Origin: Anaerolineales bacterium
Lineage (GTDB): Bacteria; Chloroflexota; Anaerolineae; Anaerolineales; Villigracilaceae
Length of the DNA stretch: 41,264 nucleotides
Assembly (NCBI GenBank): GCA_016789025.1
Contig: JAEURC010000086.1
Coordinates: forward strand, 1-41,264
Direction of reading: 5' to 3'
Positions 33,301-41,264 of this stretch are shown piece after piece. Each line of letters opens with the position of its first letter. The first letter of the stretch is position 1. Under the pieces are notes generated by a model. It worked only from the letters and a program-made list of their open reading frames with translations, was not told the origin of the DNA and searched no databases. Both the position numbers and the translations under genes were made by a program.

Positions 33301-36300
33301 GCGTACTGCGATCCCTGACCGGTGAAGAGGAACGCGATTCTTGGTTGTACGCCGGGTTTAGTTTGACCTATTTCTATTCGTGGGGCGGGATGATATCCCG
33401 CCCCATCAAGCGGGATGCCATCCCGCTCCACGTTTGATGAGATAAAAGAATCTAAACCGATTTTCAAATCATCGGTGTTGTTCGCTTGAATTGCTAAACG
33501 ATGTTCAAAATGCGAACGGGTTGTGTTGGCGGTGAAGGCGAGTTCTTGTACTGCGGATTGCGGATTGCGGATTGCGTCGTTGAAAGATTGTGCGAGTTCC
33601 CGAAGAGATGATTCGGTTTTGGCTGAGAGAGTCAACAAGTGGCGCGGGCGTTCGATGTCATTCAGAGGGAATCCCATGCGCAGTGGAGACCCTTCGTGGC
33701 GCGAGGCGCCACTCAGGGTGACATGATTCGGAGTGACATGTGGCGCATCGGATAAAACTATATGCGCGTTCGTGCCGCCGAAGCCGAAGGAACTGACGCC
33801 AGCAAAACGCGGCGCGTCTCTGCGCTTCCACGGGCGGAGGTAGGTGCCAATCTCGATGCGTGAGCCTTCGAGAGAGAGATACGGGTTGATTTCCTTTAAA
33901 TGTAAATGTGGCGGGATGGATTCGTTCTGCATCGCAAGGACAACTTTGATCAGTCCCGCGATCCCCGCCGCCGATTCGAGATGACCGATGTTCGTCTTCA
34001 CCGAGCCGACGATCACGCGTTGATTCGAATCGTCGTTCAACACTGCGTTCAACGACGCCATCTCGATCGGGTCGCCGAGCGGAGTCCCCGTCCCATGCGC
34101 TTCGACGTATCCGATTTGATGCGGAGAAACGCGCGCTTGATTCAACGCCGCGCGGATCACATCTTGTTGCGCGAGTCCGTTCGGCGCGGTGAGTCCGTTG
34201 CTTCTTCCATCTTGATTCACCGCCGAACCGCGAATCAACGCAAGGATGTTGTCGCCATCTCGTTGCGCGTCGGACAAGCGCTTCAACACGATCATGCCGC
34301 AGCCTTCGCCGCGCACGTAACCGTCCGCGCTGGCGTCGAAGGTTTTGCAGTGACCATCGGGCGCGAGCATCCGCGCTTGTGAAAATGTGATGGTCAATTC
34401 GGGAGTCAAAATCAAATTGACGCCGCCCGCCAGCGCCAGATCCGATTCGCCGTTGCGCAAACTTTGGCACGCGAGATGCGCCGACACCAACGACGATGAA
34501 CACGCCGTGTCCACCGCCATGCTCGGTCCGCGCAGATCGAAGACGTACGATAAACGATTCGCCGCGATGCTGTGCGCGTTGCCCGTGCCTGCGTAGGCGT
34601 CGATCATTTCAGGGTCGTCGAATTGCAAGCGCGAATAATCGTAACTGCTGATGCCGACGAACACGCCCGTGCGAGTCCCCGCGAGAGACGAGGGCGGGAT
34701 AAAAGCATTTTCCAGCGCCTCCCAGCTGACCTCCAGCAGGAGGCGTTGTTGCGGGTCCATGCGCGCGGCTTCACGAGGAGAGATCCCAAAGAAGGCGGGA
34801 TCGAACAAATCCACGTTGTCGAGGAAGCCGCCGAAACGCGTCGTCACTTTCCCTGCGGCTGGTTCGTCAGCGTGGAACTCGTCCACATCCCAGCGGTCGG
34901 ACGGAACTTCGGTGATCGCGTCCACGCCGTTGCGGAGCAATTCCCAAAACGCCTGCGGACTATCGGCTTGCGGGAAGCGGCAGCTCAAACCGATGATCGC
35001 GATGGGTTCGTTGATGTTGTTGAATGTCGGTTGAGGAATCGGCGTTGATCTTTTTGCAGGTTGTGAATCATTCGCGAGAAAATTTGCTAATGATTCAATC
35101 GTTGGATAATCCCATGCCAATGTGGGAGCAAGTTTGCGGTTGAGAAAAACTTCAAGATCGCCTGTGAGACTCACGGCTTGCACCGAGCCGAGTCCGTAAT
35201 ACGTGAAGGGTTGGCGCGGATCAATTGCGGACGAGTCCATTTCGAGCATGGCGGCGATGCGTGTGAGGAGGAAGGATTGGATTTCTGAGGAGGGCTTGTA
35301 GTTGGAGTCGGTGATTGAAGACTCGTAACTCTCCCTCACCCCAACCTCTCCTTCGGAGTGCTTCGCGATCTCCCGCTGGGAGAGGGAACTGCGCCACTCA
35401 CCCACTACGTCCAGTTTACCTTCGAGAAATGCGGACTTCGTGGCGCGGCGCTGGATCTTTCCGCTGGAGGTTTTGGGGACGCTCATCGGCTTGACGAGCG
35501 CGACGGCGAAGACTTGCAGATCATGTTTCTCGGCAACGGCTTGGCGAATCGCAGAGGCGACTTCGTTCACATCCGCCTGGCGTCCCGCGCGAATCACTTC
35601 TTGAACGATGACGAGTTGCTCTTTTCCATTTTCATTCACTGAGAATGCCGCGCCTGAACTGGACTGCAATGCGGAATGACTCGCTTCGACAGTTAATTCA
35701 ATATCTTGCGGGTAATGATTGCTTCCGTGAATGATGATGAGGTCTTTCAAACGACCGGTGATGAAGAGTTCATCGTTTTGCAGAAAGCCGAGATCGCCCG
35801 TCCGCATGAACGGCCCTTCGTTGGTATCGGCAACGAACGCGCCAAATGTTCTTTGTGTTTCTTCCGCGAGTCCCCAATATCCCTGCGCCACGCTGGGACC
35901 GGCAACCCAAATTTCGCCGACTTCGTTTTCACTGCATTGATTCAACGTGGAGGGATTGACAATAACAATTTTTTGATCAACGATGGATTTACCGCAGTTG
36001 ACCATCGTCAACGCGTTGGCATCCTCGCGCGGAACTTCAACCACGGCGTCGCGTTCGAGGGCTTTGCGGTCAATTGTCAGCGTGCGAGGCGTTGATGGAC
36101 CGTCGCCTCCCGAAACGATGAGCGAACTTTCCGCCATGCCGAAGCAGGGGTAGAAAGAAGCCGCACGAAAGCCGACCGGCTCGAAGGTCCGCGCGAAGCG
36201 TTCGAGAGTCTCGGGGCGAATCGGTTCGGCTCCGCAGAAGGCGAGCTTCCACGCGCTTAAGTCCAGCGTGTCGAGTTGTTCGGGCGTGATCTTGTCCACG

Positions 36301-37124
36301 CATAAATCATAGGCAAAGTTCGGCGCGCCGCTGGTCGTCACCTTGTATTTGCTGATGGCTTCGAGCCAGCGGAAAGGCTTTTGCAAGAACGACACAGGCG
36401 ACATCAACGTGGATGCGCATCGGATGTACAGCGGTTCAAGAATGCCCCCAATCAAACCCATATCGTGATAGCTGGGGAGCCAGAACGCGCCGGAATCATT
36501 GCCGTCAATTTGAAATCCGTGTTGGATAGCTTTGAGGTTGTGCATCAGGTTGCCATGCGTGAGCATGACGCCCTTCGGCTGACTCGTCGAACCCGACGTA
36601 TATTGGAGGAAGGCGAGCGTGTCCGCGTTGACGTTCGGATCGCGCCACTCCGCTTCAGACTCCGGGGAGACCTGCTCGGTGTTCAGCCAACTTAACGCTT
36701 CCAAGTCGGGCGATTGCTCGAAGCGTTGTTCGATGTTGTGAAGGATGGCGGAAGTGGTAAGCGCGAACTTCGCCTGCGAGTCCGCGACGATGGCTTGGAT
36801 GCGCGGGACAGGACGATTCAAACGCGGAGGGTAGGCTGGCACCGCCACCGCGCCGGCATACAAACACCCAAAGAACGCGGCGATGTAATCCAACCCGGCG
36901 GGGTAGAGCAATAACACGCGTTCGCCGCGCGCGCCGTGAGCCTCAAGCCACGCGCCGATGCCCCGCGCGCGGCGGTCGAGTTCGCCATAGGTGAGCGAGT
37001 CGCCTTCCATCCCATCGTCCTGTAGATAACGATAGGAAAGAAAATCAGGTTGCAGATCTGCCCGCAATCGCAAAAGATCAAGAAGCGTACCGGGGATGGG
37101 ATGATTCTGAAAAAGCGATTGCAT
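27315..37124 (-). CDS. hybrid PKS-NRPS: FAAL-ACP-KS-AT-ACP-C-A-PCP-TD
   Basis: The 3269-residue megasynthase has these domains (approximate residues). Fatty acyl-AMP ligase 1-570 ([11 protein letters not shown] near 173). ACP 605-690 (GLGSVQ, Ser ~646). Ketosynthase 703-1125 (DTACSSS ~872, [10 protein letters not shown] ~1011, [10 protein letters not shown] ~1046). Acyltransferase 1262-1550 (GHSVGEY ~1353; HAFH, malonyl type). ACP 1675-1750 (LDSL, Ser ~1708). Condensation 1770-2200 ([10 protein letters not shown] ~1898). Adenylation 2245-2760. PCP 2780-2850 (GGHSLL ~2811). Terminal reductase 2895-3260 ([10 protein letters not shown] ~2903, YAQSK ~3066). There is no KR, DH or ER, so the extended chain should remain a 3-ketoacyl. 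Binding-pocket residues read D-I-L-Q-L-G-V-I-W-K, one off a known glycine code. An N-(3-oxoacyl)glycinal or its cyclised or reduced derivative is inferred. ATG 37124 (weak AGG upstream) is chosen; an upstream in-frame start would run through the divergent promoter. About eight linkers are repeat-encoded. Confidence 0.93.
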   Translation of the reverse strand: MQSLFQNHPIPGTLLDLLRLRADLQPDFLSYRYLQDDGMEGDSLTYGELDRRARGIGAWLEAHGARGERVLLLYPAGLDYIAAFFGCLYAGAVAVPAYPPRLNRPVPRIQAIVADSQAKFALTTSAILHNIEQRFEQSPDLEALSWLNTEQVSPESEAEWRDPNVNADTLAFLQYTSGSTSQPKGVMLTHGNLMHNLKAIQHGFQIDGNDSGAFWLPSYHDMGLIGGILEPLYIRCASTLMSPVSFLQKPFRWLEAISKYKVTTSGAPNFAYDLCVDKITPEQLDTLDLSAWKLAFCGAEPIRPETLERFARTFEPVGFRAASFYPCFGMAESSLIVSGGDGPSTPRTLTIDRKALERDAVVEVPREDANALTMVNCGKSIVDQKIVIVNPSTLNQCSENEVGEIWVAGPSVAQGYWGLAEETQRTFGAFVADTNEGPFMRTGDLGFLQNDELFITGRLKDLIIIHGSNHYPQDIELTVEASHSALQSSSGAAFSVNENGKEQLVIVQEVIRAGRQADVNEVASAIRQAVAEKHDLQVFAVALVKPMSVPKTSSGKIQRRATKSAFLEGKLDVVGEWRSSLSQREIAKHSEGEVGVRESYESSITDSNYKPSSEIQSFLLTRIAAMLEMDSSAIDPRQPFTYYGLGSVQAVSLTGDLEVFLNRKLAPTLAWDYPTIESLANFLANDSQPAKRSTPIPQPTFNNINEPIAIIGLSCRFPQADSPQAFWELLRNGVDAITEVPSDRWDVDEFHADEPAAGKVTTRFGGFLDNVDLFDPAFFGISPREAARMDPQQRLLLEVSWEALENAFIPPSSLAGTRTGVFVGISSYDYSRLQFDDPEMIDAYAGTGNAHSIAANRLSYVFDLRGPSMAVDTACSSSLVSAHLACQSLRNGESDLALAGGVNLILTPELTITFSQARMLAPDGHCKTFDASADGYVRGEGCGMIVLKRLSDAQRDGDNILALIRGSAVNQDGRSNGLTAPNGLAQQDVIRAALNQARVSPHQIGYVEAHGTGTPLGDPIEMASLNAVLNDDSNQRVIVGSVKTNIGHLESAAGIAGLIKVVLAMQNESIPPHLHLKEINPYLSLEGSRIEIGTYLRPWKRRDAPRFAGVSSFGFGGTNAHIVLSDAPHVTPNHVTLSGASRHEGSPLRMGFPLNDIERPRHLLTLSAKTESSLRELAQSFNDAIRNPQSAVQELAFTANTTRSHFEHRLAIQANNTDDLKIGLDSFISSNVERDGIPLDGAGYHPAPRIEIGQTKPGVQPRIAFLFTGQGSQYAGMGKGLYETQPTFRAALDECGTILDPILGRFLLEIIFAEKDDSTINQTQYTQPALFAFEYALAKLWLSWGIKPHAVMGHSVGEYVAACIAGAFTLEDGLRLIAERARLMGGLPQNGTMVAVFADAAKITDVLKPFANQVSIAASNGPDNTVISGESSAIQTIVDVLTKLGITSKPLTVSHAFHSPLMDSILDEFESFAQNIKFSNSQILLISNITGAEIPQPPTAKYWRDHIRSEVKFSAGMQSLANLGIDAFIEIGPSPVLLGMGKRCLPESKSAWLPSLRQNQDEWQTLLDSLAKLYVQGADVDWNGFDSGYSRNKVALPNYPFDRQRYWVEVDRETGRQVDTETGKQVSKLPSSRSNGKLKSQEKIVERKNGKMQKNPPLPLGEGPGVRENLDHLHTKPDIETFIQHQTARILGMDISRLNLDTPLDTLGLDSLMAMELKNSLESKLGAQISVASLLQGPTISSLAAEALKNLESAETENDAPFMVAQNPPRESPLSVGQQALWFLHQLMPDEISFNVAGAIRIRGDLDVPALQLAFERLIARHESLRSTFHAVNGEPLQRVHDSIDGFFRIVDSSALEDDALRERLAQDARASFDLEAGPVIRADLHLRQDSSHILLLAMDHIVTDFWSMTILARELLTLYEANQGALGGISGLLPALPARYSDYARWEAGMLESERGEKLWKYWQAQLGNQLPALNLPTDRPRSPMQTYRGDSEHLFLDAELYAKLKSLAQEHGATMFMTLLAAFQTLLHRYSNQDEFLVGSVTAGRSHAELSNLVGYFINPIALKADFSGNPSFNEILQRVKQTALGAFEHQEYPPALLAKRLGVQRDSSRPPLFETMFILQKAHTADAQALSPFALGLDGARMEASGLVLESIALGGEPAQFDMTMMMSELGDGLAAALQYNTDLFDAETIRQMLKYFDLLLHEITADPAQAVSSYSLLDDSEKQKILVDWNHTQSEYPRDLCIHELIEAQAKKTPNTIAIEFDHRPEGLGGTNQRLDENLRDVSYKELNKRVDEVAKILVAQGVKPGTLVGLFVSRSVEMLVGLLGVLKAGGAYLPLDPSFPSERLAFMLEDSNASIVLTLSALLPEMPKTDAQVICLDALADVKAKRGKKSKASADDLAYIIYTSGSTGKPKGVQIHHQAVVNFLCSMQKDLGINADDSLLAVTTLSFDIAVLELLLPLTVGAKVVIANSETVADGATLAESLTESNITFMQATPASWRLLLEAGWTGKPDLKILCGGEALTNDLAEKLLVRGAGLWNVYGPTETTIWSTLYKVDSIQAGISNTVPIGRPIANTQIYILDSALQPVPVGVIGDLYIGGDGVSRGYLNRPELTAERFIPPPASTSRQKPPLRSARKDSVMYKTGDLARYLADGNIEFFGRSDQQVKVRGYRIETGEIEVALMNHPQVKQAVVVAWKERSAEASLVAYVVPAVPESEAEHVHLRDYLRAKLPEYMIPSVFVNLESLPLTPNGKVDRKALPAPTQSRVDLRAQYIAPRTPLEAELAEVCAQVLGLNAEQVGVNDNFFELGGHSLLGTRLVFLLREKYSLETSQLPLRALFEQPTVANLAEVISNAKCGGKGAYAGGSNIIRMNQLSLEQLKAEAILDADINAGDLVYEHAEPKKILLTGATGFVGAFLLHDLLKQTLADVYCLLRADNVEQGLKRLKRNLDSYQLWDQAFASRIQPVLGDLGSPRFGLSEEKFYELATQIDSIIHNGAMVNFVYPYAAHKSANVLGTQEILRLASRAKLKPVHHVSTLSILHNGDHDDGRVFREGDNIDETGAPFGGYAQSKWVAEKLVMQAGARGIPYAIYRPGLVSGHSLTGAWNTDNMISSMTRACLLLGAAPDLDVVANIVPVDFVSAAIVQISKDPVNWNQIYHLENPSPLHLDNLLVWLNDEGFQTQRVSFEEWRADLFKKVAFMENGGWEPYLPLIEEVEEKQIFMPRIDLTNTLAKLADAGVECPPVNGELLSTYIKAFIAHDLIQRPEI
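29205..29256. repeat. small hairpin element in the adenylation domain
   Basis: GCGGC-ggttttt-GCCGC hairpin (29225-29241) in a stretch coding an Arg/Lys/Ser-rich loop just before MYKTGDL, where adenylation domains usually have a much shorter loop. The element boundaries are uncertain. Confidence 0.4.
30269..30323. repeat. cgtcccgaagg...ccttcgggacg palindrome in the adenylation domain
   Basis: Perfect 11-bp ends at 30269-30279 and 30313-30323. Its arm plus GTTTTC continuation closely matches the intergenic element at 17591-17643. It is translated as about 18 residues inside the N-terminal part of the adenylation domain (near 2268-2286). Confidence 0.85.
32121..32159. repeat. ctccctcaccc...gggagaggg repeat between AT and ACP
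   Basis: CCCCTCTCCCAATGGGAGAGG hairpin with a CTCCCTCACCCC tail. It is translated as [14 protein letters not shown] in the linker before the second ACP. Same family as 18321-18356 and 35331-35387. Confidence 0.85.
32246..32299. repeat. tacctgtct tandem repeat in the post-AT linker
   Basis: About six near-identical TACCTGTCT/CCGTGTC units. It is translated as a repeated TGRQVD-like peptide directly after the post-AT motif YPFDRQRYW. Confidence 0.75.
33380..33431. repeat. nested gcgggat palindrome in the KS-AT linker
   Basis: Outer ends GTGGGGCGGGAT and ATCCCGCTCCAC (11 of 12 paired), with an inner GGGGCGGGATGATATCCCG palindrome. Translated in frame about 15 residues before the acyltransferase starts. 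Confidence 0.85.
33552..33576. repeat. 7-bp tandem repeat (tgcggat) in the KS-AT linker
   Basis: Three and a half copies of TGCGGAT. It encodes a short [12 protein letters not shown] stretch in the linker helix region. Confidence 0.75.
33655..33724. repeat. tgtcattcagag family palindrome in the KS-AT linker
   Basis: ATGTCATTCAGAG and CTCAGGGTGACAT ends, the same family as the intergenic copies at 10171, 23061 and 26493 and the gene-breaking copy at 24514. Translated in frame directly after the ketosynthase C-terminal motif. Confidence 0.85.
35331..35387. repeat. ctccctcaccc...gggagaggg repeat between FAAL and ACP
   Basis: CTCCCTCACCCCAACCTCTC on one side and CTCCCGCTGGGAGAGGG on the other, with a CTTCGGAG/CTTCGCGA interior. 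Translated as a Ser/Glu-rich linker (near 580-598). Confidence 0.8.
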
Positions 37125-37190
37125 CGTATTAGACCTATGTGTCCGAGTTATATCATAAAAGCCTGTAGCGCCATTCCGCCAAAAGTTTGC

Positions 37191-37219
37191 TTGACATGCC
37201 TCATTCGCAAACGTATAAT
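37191..37219 (+). promoter_or_regulatory. perfect consensus sigma-70 promoter of the FHA-ABC gene
   Basis: TTGACA (37191-37196), exactly 17 nt, TATAAT (37214-37219). The transcript would begin near 37226, giving a leader of about 100 nt to GTG 37325. It shares the 200-bp intergenic region with the start of the divergent megasynthase, whose own promoter is not obvious (a minus-strand TATGAT/TATAAC lies near 37148-37157). Confidence 0.85.
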
Positions 37220-37324
37220 CTTTTTCACTATCGGGAACGAGGGCGGATAGTGGAAGCATTTGTTATTTCTGAAACTGATTGCCTGTTGGAACGACCTCTA
37301 TCAACAAGGAAAAGGAACAGACCC

Positions 37325-40300
37325 GTGGCACAATCTGGCAAATTCAAGTTGACCCTCGTCAACGCGCAAAGCAGCGCTCCCCCAAAAGAATTCGAATTGA
37401 CCAAATCTGAGGTTGTAGTGGGCAGAGATGAAGGCGTGGACATCGTGATCTCCACGCCGGCTGTTTCACGCCGCCATGCGCGCTTTATGGTGGATGGCGG
37501 CAATTACGTTATCGAAGATCTCGGCAGTTCCAATGGCACCTTCGTCAACGGAGACCGTCTGATCGGGAGGCGGACGCTCAACCACCACGACGAGATCCGT
37601 TTAGGGCAGGCGATCACGCTCTTGTACACAACCCCCACCGAAGCGGACGAACCGGATGCGACGGTGGTTGGCGCAAAAAAACCGACGCCGGTCGTCGTTT
37701 CGCATGTGGCGCAAACCACCATCGGCGATGAACCGATGATCCCCGCGGCGGCAGGTCCGCGAAAACTGATCGTCACGGTTGCGGGAGAACCGCCGAAATC
37801 GTACAACCTCACGCGTTCGGCGCTCGCCATCGGCAGGCTCGACGATAACGATATCGTCATCCCCTCGCCAATCGTCTCCGGTAAACACGCCCGTCTCGAA
37901 GCCGCAAGCGGAGGCGGGTACATGCTCGTTGTCTTATCGGATGCGCGGAACCCGGTGCTTTGCGAAGGCAGGGCCATCGAAGGCTCGCGCGTGTTGCGCC
38001 ATGGCGATGTCTTGCGCATCGGCGGGCAGGATCCGGGCGTGATGGTGACGCTGAGTTACGAAGCGCCATCCGAAGCGGGATCGGGCGCGCGCGATATCGT
38101 CTTTGGCGAAAAGACGCTCATCACGATCGGGCGCGACCCGAGCAACGATGTGGCGCTTGCCTCGCCGAACGTCTCGCGCTTCCATGCGCAGATCCAGCGT
38201 GTGGGTCAACGCTATCGCGTGGAAGATTTACGCAGTTCCAACGGCGTGTTCGTCAATGGCGAGCGCGTCGAAGGGTCGCTCTGGCTCAAGCCCGAGGATT
38301 CGATCCGCATCGGTCAATATCACTTCGTCATGGGCAAAGACCAGCTCGCCCAGTTCGACGAGAGCAACGGCTTGAAAGTGGAAGTACTCGGCTTGAACAA
38401 ATGGGTGCGCAAAGACCTGAACATCTTGCAAAATATTTCGGTGGTCTTCAAACCGCGCGAATTCATTGTGGTGGTGGGGCAAAGCGGCGGCGGAAAATCC
38501 ACGTTTGTAGACGCAGTCGCCGGCTACCGCCCCGCAACTCCCCCGTCGAAAGTGCTCGTCAACGATGTGGATATCTACACCCACTTCGACGCCATCCGCA
38601 ACGAGATCGGCTTCGTCCCACAAAAAGACATCATCCACATGGAATTGACGGTGTACCAGGCATTGGACTACGCCGCGCAATTGCGCATGCCCGCCGATAC
38701 CGCCGCCGAAGAACGCGAAAAGCGCGTGATGGAAGTGCTTGCCGACCTCGACCTCACCCATCGCAAGGATGTGCAGATCAGCGGCTTGAGCGGCGGACAA
38801 CAGAAACGCGTCTCCATCGGCGTCGAACTGCTCACCAAACCCGGCCTTTTCTTCCTCGACGAGCCCACCTCCGGTCTCGACCCCGGCACCGAGACCGCGC
38901 TCATGCAACTCATGCGCCGCCTCGCCGACCAGGGACGCACGATCATCCTCATCACGCACGCCACCAAGAACGTGATGCTCGCGGACAAGGTCATCTTCCT
39001 CGCGCGCGGAGGCTACCTCGCGTGGTTCGGTCCGCCGGATGAAGCGCTGGCGTACTTCGACCAACACCGCTCCGAACGCGACCGCCGCACCGGTAAGATC
39101 GAGTTCGACGAGATCTACGCCATCCTCGACGACCAGAGCAAAGGCAAAGCGACAGAATGGGCGCAACGCTATCGCCAAAGCAAGGCGTATCAAGACTATG
39201 TCGTTAATCCCCTTGCCGGGAAACTCTCGCCCGAAGGCGCGCCGACGATTCAACAAACCGCGCAAAAGCCCCAGCCAAAAGCGGGCGCCTCGGCAAAGAA
39301 AGTTTCCTCGCTCAAACAATTCTTCGTGCTTTCCGCGCGCAACATCAAGATCCTCACGCGCGATAAATTCGCGCTCGGCCTCATGCTCGCCACCGCGCCG
39401 CTCGTGAGCCTGCTAGACGTGGTGCTCGCCAGCGTAATGGGACGCAACCCTTTCGCCTTTGCGGATGGAGACATCGCCCGCGTGATGATCACCCTCTTCC
39501 TCATGACGATCTACGGCGTGATGGTAGGAGGCATCTCGCAAATGCGCGAGATAGTCAAAGAGCAGGACATCTACAAACGCGAACGACTCGTCAACCTGAA
39601 GATTCTTCCTTATGTAATGTCAAAGATCTGGGTGGCGGCATTGCTCGCTTTTTATCAGGCGGCAGCATATACCATCGTCCATTACCTTGCCTTCGATATG
39701 CCCGGCGGCGCGTTGGAATTCGCGCAGATCTACATCACTATGACGCTCGCCACGCTCGCCGGCATGATGCTGGGACTCTTCGCCTCTGCCCTCGCCCCGA
39801 ACGCCAGTTCCGCGCCGCTGATGGTGATCATCCTCATGCTCCCGCAGATCGTGCTGGGCGGCGCGCTCATCCCCGTGCCGGAATTTATCAGCGCGCCCAC
39901 CTCCACACGCTGGGCATTCGAAGCGCTGATGAGCATCACCGGTCCCGGTTCGGATGTGGCGGCAGACCTGTGCTGGAAACTCGACCCCGCCGCGCAAAAC
40001 GCGTTGACCCTCGAAGACAAACTCAAACCCATCGGCGACCAGCCGCAGGGTTGTCGGTGCATGGGCGTGAACATGCTCCACGAAGAATCCTGCAACCATC
40101 CGGGTCTGGGCAGGTTCCGCATCCCCGCCATCGATGAGCCATTGCCGGTCGAACCCGCGCCCCTCCCGCCGGAACCCGAGCAACCGGTCCAGCCTGAGAA
40201 TCAATCCGACAATATCGCCATGGCGGAATTCTTTGCCAAACTTCAAGAGTACGAGATCAAAGTTGAGGCGTATAAACTTCAGGTGGAACAATACCAGCGC

Positions 40301-40528
40301 GACCGCGTTGCCTATGAAACCAGGCGCGCCGAATTACAGGTGGCGGTTGCGCCAGCCGAAGGCGTGGTGCGGAATTTCTATACCAACTTCCCGTTCATGT
40401 ATGTGGACAAAGAAGATACCGCCACCTTCTACGCCAAGATCGGTAAAACCTGGGTGATACAGAGCGCCATCTGCTTGATCCTGTTTGTCGCCATTCTCTA
40501 CCTGCAAAAGCGGAAGGATGTGGTCTAA
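37325..40528 (+). CDS. ABC transporter (ABCG/Rv1747-like) with three FHA domains
   Basis: The 1067-residue protein fuses ATPase and permease. Three N-terminal FHA domains lie at about 10-95 (GRDEG...SRRHAR...SSNGTFVNG), 145-245 (GRLDD...SGKHAR, without the usual NG turn, so perhaps not phosphopeptide-binding) and 255-338 (GRDPS...SRFHAQ...SSNGVFVNG). The ATPase (347-582) has Walker A GQSGGGKST near 384, signature LSGGQQKR near 488 and DEPTSGLD. An ABC2-type membrane region (about 670-1060) carries a large loop with a charged coiled coil (NQSDN... to RRAELQ). The layout recalls mycobacterial Rv1747, a two-FHA exporter controlled by a Ser/Thr kinase. GTG 37325 is preceded by AAGGA at good spacing. 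The substrate is unknown; export of the neighbouring cluster's product is possible. Confidence 0.92.
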   Translation: MAQSGKFKLTLVNAQSSAPPKEFELTKSEVVVGRDEGVDIVISTPAVSRRHARFMVDGGNYVIEDLGSSNGTFVNGDRLIGRRTLNHHDEIRLGQAITLLYTTPTEADEPDATVVGAKKPTPVVVSHVAQTTIGDEPMIPAAAGPRKLIVTVAGEPPKSYNLTRSALAIGRLDDNDIVIPSPIVSGKHARLEAASGGGYMLVVLSDARNPVLCEGRAIEGSRVLRHGDVLRIGGQDPGVMVTLSYEAPSEAGSGARDIVFGEKTLITIGRDPSNDVALASPNVSRFHAQIQRVGQRYRVEDLRSSNGVFVNGERVEGSLWLKPEDSIRIGQYHFVMGKDQLAQFDESNGLKVEVLGLNKWVRKDLNILQNISVVFKPREFIVVVGQSGGGKSTFVDAVAGYRPATPPSKVLVNDVDIYTHFDAIRNEIGFVPQKDIIHMELTVYQALDYAAQLRMPADTAAEEREKRVMEVLADLDLTHRKDVQISGLSGGQQKRVSIGVELLTKPGLFFLDEPTSGLDPGTETALMQLMRRLADQGRTIILITHATKNVMLADKVIFLARGGYLAWFGPPDEALAYFDQHRSERDRRTGKIEFDEIYAILDDQSKGKATEWAQRYRQSKAYQDYVVNPLAGKLSPEGAPTIQQTAQKPQPKAGASAKKVSSLKQFFVLSARNIKILTRDKFALGLMLATAPLVSLLDVVLASVMGRNPFAFADGDIARVMITLFLMTIYGVMVGGISQMREIVKEQDIYKRERLVNLKILPYVMSKIWVAALLAFYQAAAYTIVHYLAFDMPGGALEFAQIYITMTLATLAGMMLGLFASALAPNASSAPLMVIILMLPQIVLGGALIPVPEFISAPTSTRWAFEALMSITGPGSDVAADLCWKLDPAAQNALTLEDKLKPIGDQPQGCRCMGVNMLHEESCNHPGLGRFRIPAIDEPLPVEPAPLPPEPEQPVQPENQSDNIAMAEFFAKLQEYEIKVEAYKLQVEQYQRDRVAYETRRAELQVAVAPAEGVVRNFYTNFPFMYVDKEDTATFYAKIGKTWVIQSAICLILFVAILYLQKRKDVV

Positions 40529-40532
40529 CCCC

Positions 40533-41264
40533 ATGCAAAAGAATCGGACGCCTATCATCGTCGTCCTGCTCGTCCTGTTAATCGCTTCTCTCGCCTGTGG
40601 GTCTGGTTCCACCACCGACGCGGATGCCACCGTGCAGGCGCTCAACACGCAGATCATCGAAACTGCCACCGCCGCCGCCCTTGCAGATGTGAACGCGAAC
40701 GCCGCCGCCGAAACCGCGCGGGCGCACGCCATCAGCCAATCCAAGCCCGCCGAGTTGACCGCCACCGCCGAGGCGTTCGCGCCGCGTCTGGCAGAACTAA
40801 GCAAGTACGGCGTCGACCCGGCGGAGGGGCGTCTAGGGTGGGTCCACCCTCCCGTCACGCTCGACGCGTCCGGTTTTCGTCAGTTCGAATATATCAACTA
40901 CTTCATCGGCACAGTTGCCACAGACTTCGTCGTTTCGATGGACATCACCTGGGATATTGTCGGGAGTATCGCCGGGTGCGGGTTCGTGTTGCGATCCGAT
41001 GGCAATAGTCTGGCGCTCAATCAATACATGGTCATTATGACGCGCGTGGCAAGCGGGCATGTGCTGTTCGTCACCATGTCCAACGGCGAGGTGGTGAACT
41101 ACCGCGATATCTACGCCCGCTATACCGATAAAAGTTTCAGTTGGGAGAATCTCGCCACCAACCGCCGGACCGTGGTCGGGCGCGGCAACACGTTTTACAT
41201 CTACACCAACGATACGCTCATCGGCGAAGTGGACCCGACCCAGCCACCGAAGTTGCCGATCCTG
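40533..41264 (+). CDS. lipoprotein, C-terminally cut by the window edge
   Basis: At least 244 residues; no stop codon before the window ends. The signal peptide ends in ASLAC (Cys about 20), then an Ala-rich helical stretch (TATAAALADVNANAAAETAR) and from about residue 105 a beta-rich domain with GFRQFEYINYF and GCGFVLRSDGN. The style resembles the extracellular domain of the kinase at 2301-4028 and the lipoprotein at 16730-17524, though similarity is looser. ATG 40533 is 4 nt after the FHA-ABC stop, so the two form an operon and this may be an extracytoplasmic partner of the transporter. Confidence 0.75.
   Translation, partial: MQKNRTPIIVVLLVLLIASLACGSGSTTDADATVQALNTQIIETATAAALADVNANAAAETARAHAISQSKPAELTATAEAFAPRLAELSKYGVDPAEGRLGWVHPPVTLDASGFRQFEYINYFIGTVATDFVVSMDITWDIVGSIAGCGFVLRSDGNSLALNQYMVIMTRVASGHVLFVTMSNGEVVNYRDIYARYTDKSFSWENLATNRRTVVGRGNTFYIYTNDTLIGEVDPTQPPKLPIL

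Noticed and set aside
37125..37259. N-terminal extension of the PKS-NRPS to 37259
   Set aside because: It would run through the consensus promoter of the divergent gene, and the extra residues do not resemble FAAL proteins, which begin close to the ATG at 37124.
37187..37324. N-terminal extension of the FHA-ABC protein to 37187
   Set aside because: The start would lie upstream of the -35 box of its own promoter; GTG 37325 has a proper ribosome binding site.
38228..39319. 363-codon open frame opposite the FHA-ABC gene
   Set aside because: It is antisense to the ATPase domain with its intact Walker and signature motifs; long antisense frames are expected in GC-rich genes with this codon usage.

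Overview
The window looks like a chromosomal segment from a member of the Chloroflexota, most likely class Anaerolineae. This is inferred from gene content (a yqeY-pgpH-ybeY-dgkA run, a PduO-type cobalamin adenosyltransferase, Pro/Thr-rich lipoproteins, a Ser/Thr kinase with an extracellular beta-sandwich, a triple-FHA ABC transporter) and from the very dense palindromic repeats; no rRNA or other phylogenetic marker is present. No tRNA, rRNA, CRISPR array, transposase or phage gene was seen.

Layout. 1-8.3 kb: a DEAD-box RNA helicase on the minus strand, then on the plus strand a membrane Ser/Thr kinase, a GT-C-like membrane protein, MutS2 and an 81-residue protein of unknown function. 8.3-14.4 kb: a minus-strand block with a HET-C/phospholipase C-like protein, a LysE-type exporter, YqeY, the c-di-AMP phosphodiesterase PgpH, YbeY, DgkA and an endonuclease IV-like TIM barrel. 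14.4-17.5 kb: cob(I)alamin adenosyltransferase, DUF554 protein, EamA transporter and a lipoprotein. 17.6-19.8 kb: riboflavin genes ribD reductase and ribA followed by a short-chain dehydrogenase, overlapping and co-directional. 19.9-24.8 kb: a FabF-like ketosynthase, a DUF2723 membrane protein, an AT-richer lipoprotein and a cysteine-rich secreted protein broken by a repeat.

24.9-37.1 kb is a compact biosynthetic gene cluster on the minus strand. It holds a 3269-residue assembly line (FAAL-ACP-KS-AT-ACP-C-A-PCP-reductase), a type II thioesterase, an FkbM-family methyltransferase and an Sfp-type phosphopantetheinyl transferase. It therefore encodes starter activation, one malonyl extension without keto reduction, one amino acid (specificity code close to that for glycine), reductive release, proofreading, possible methylation and carrier activation. 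Divergent from it, behind a perfect consensus sigma-70 promoter, lie a three-FHA ABC transporter and a lipoprotein that runs off the right edge.

The most unusual property is the number of short palindromic or tandem repeat elements, in at least seven families, lying not only between genes but inside reading frames. They encode linker peptides in MutS2 (three sites), the PKS-NRPS (about eight), the phosphopantetheinyl transferase, the N-terminus of the dehydrogenase and the C-terminus of DgkA. One copy has disrupted the cysteine-rich gene. This resembles the Rickettsia palindromic elements but involves several families at once. A second pattern is a set of genes whose start codon lies only 6-8 nt after a TATAAT-like box, which suggests leaderless transcripts.
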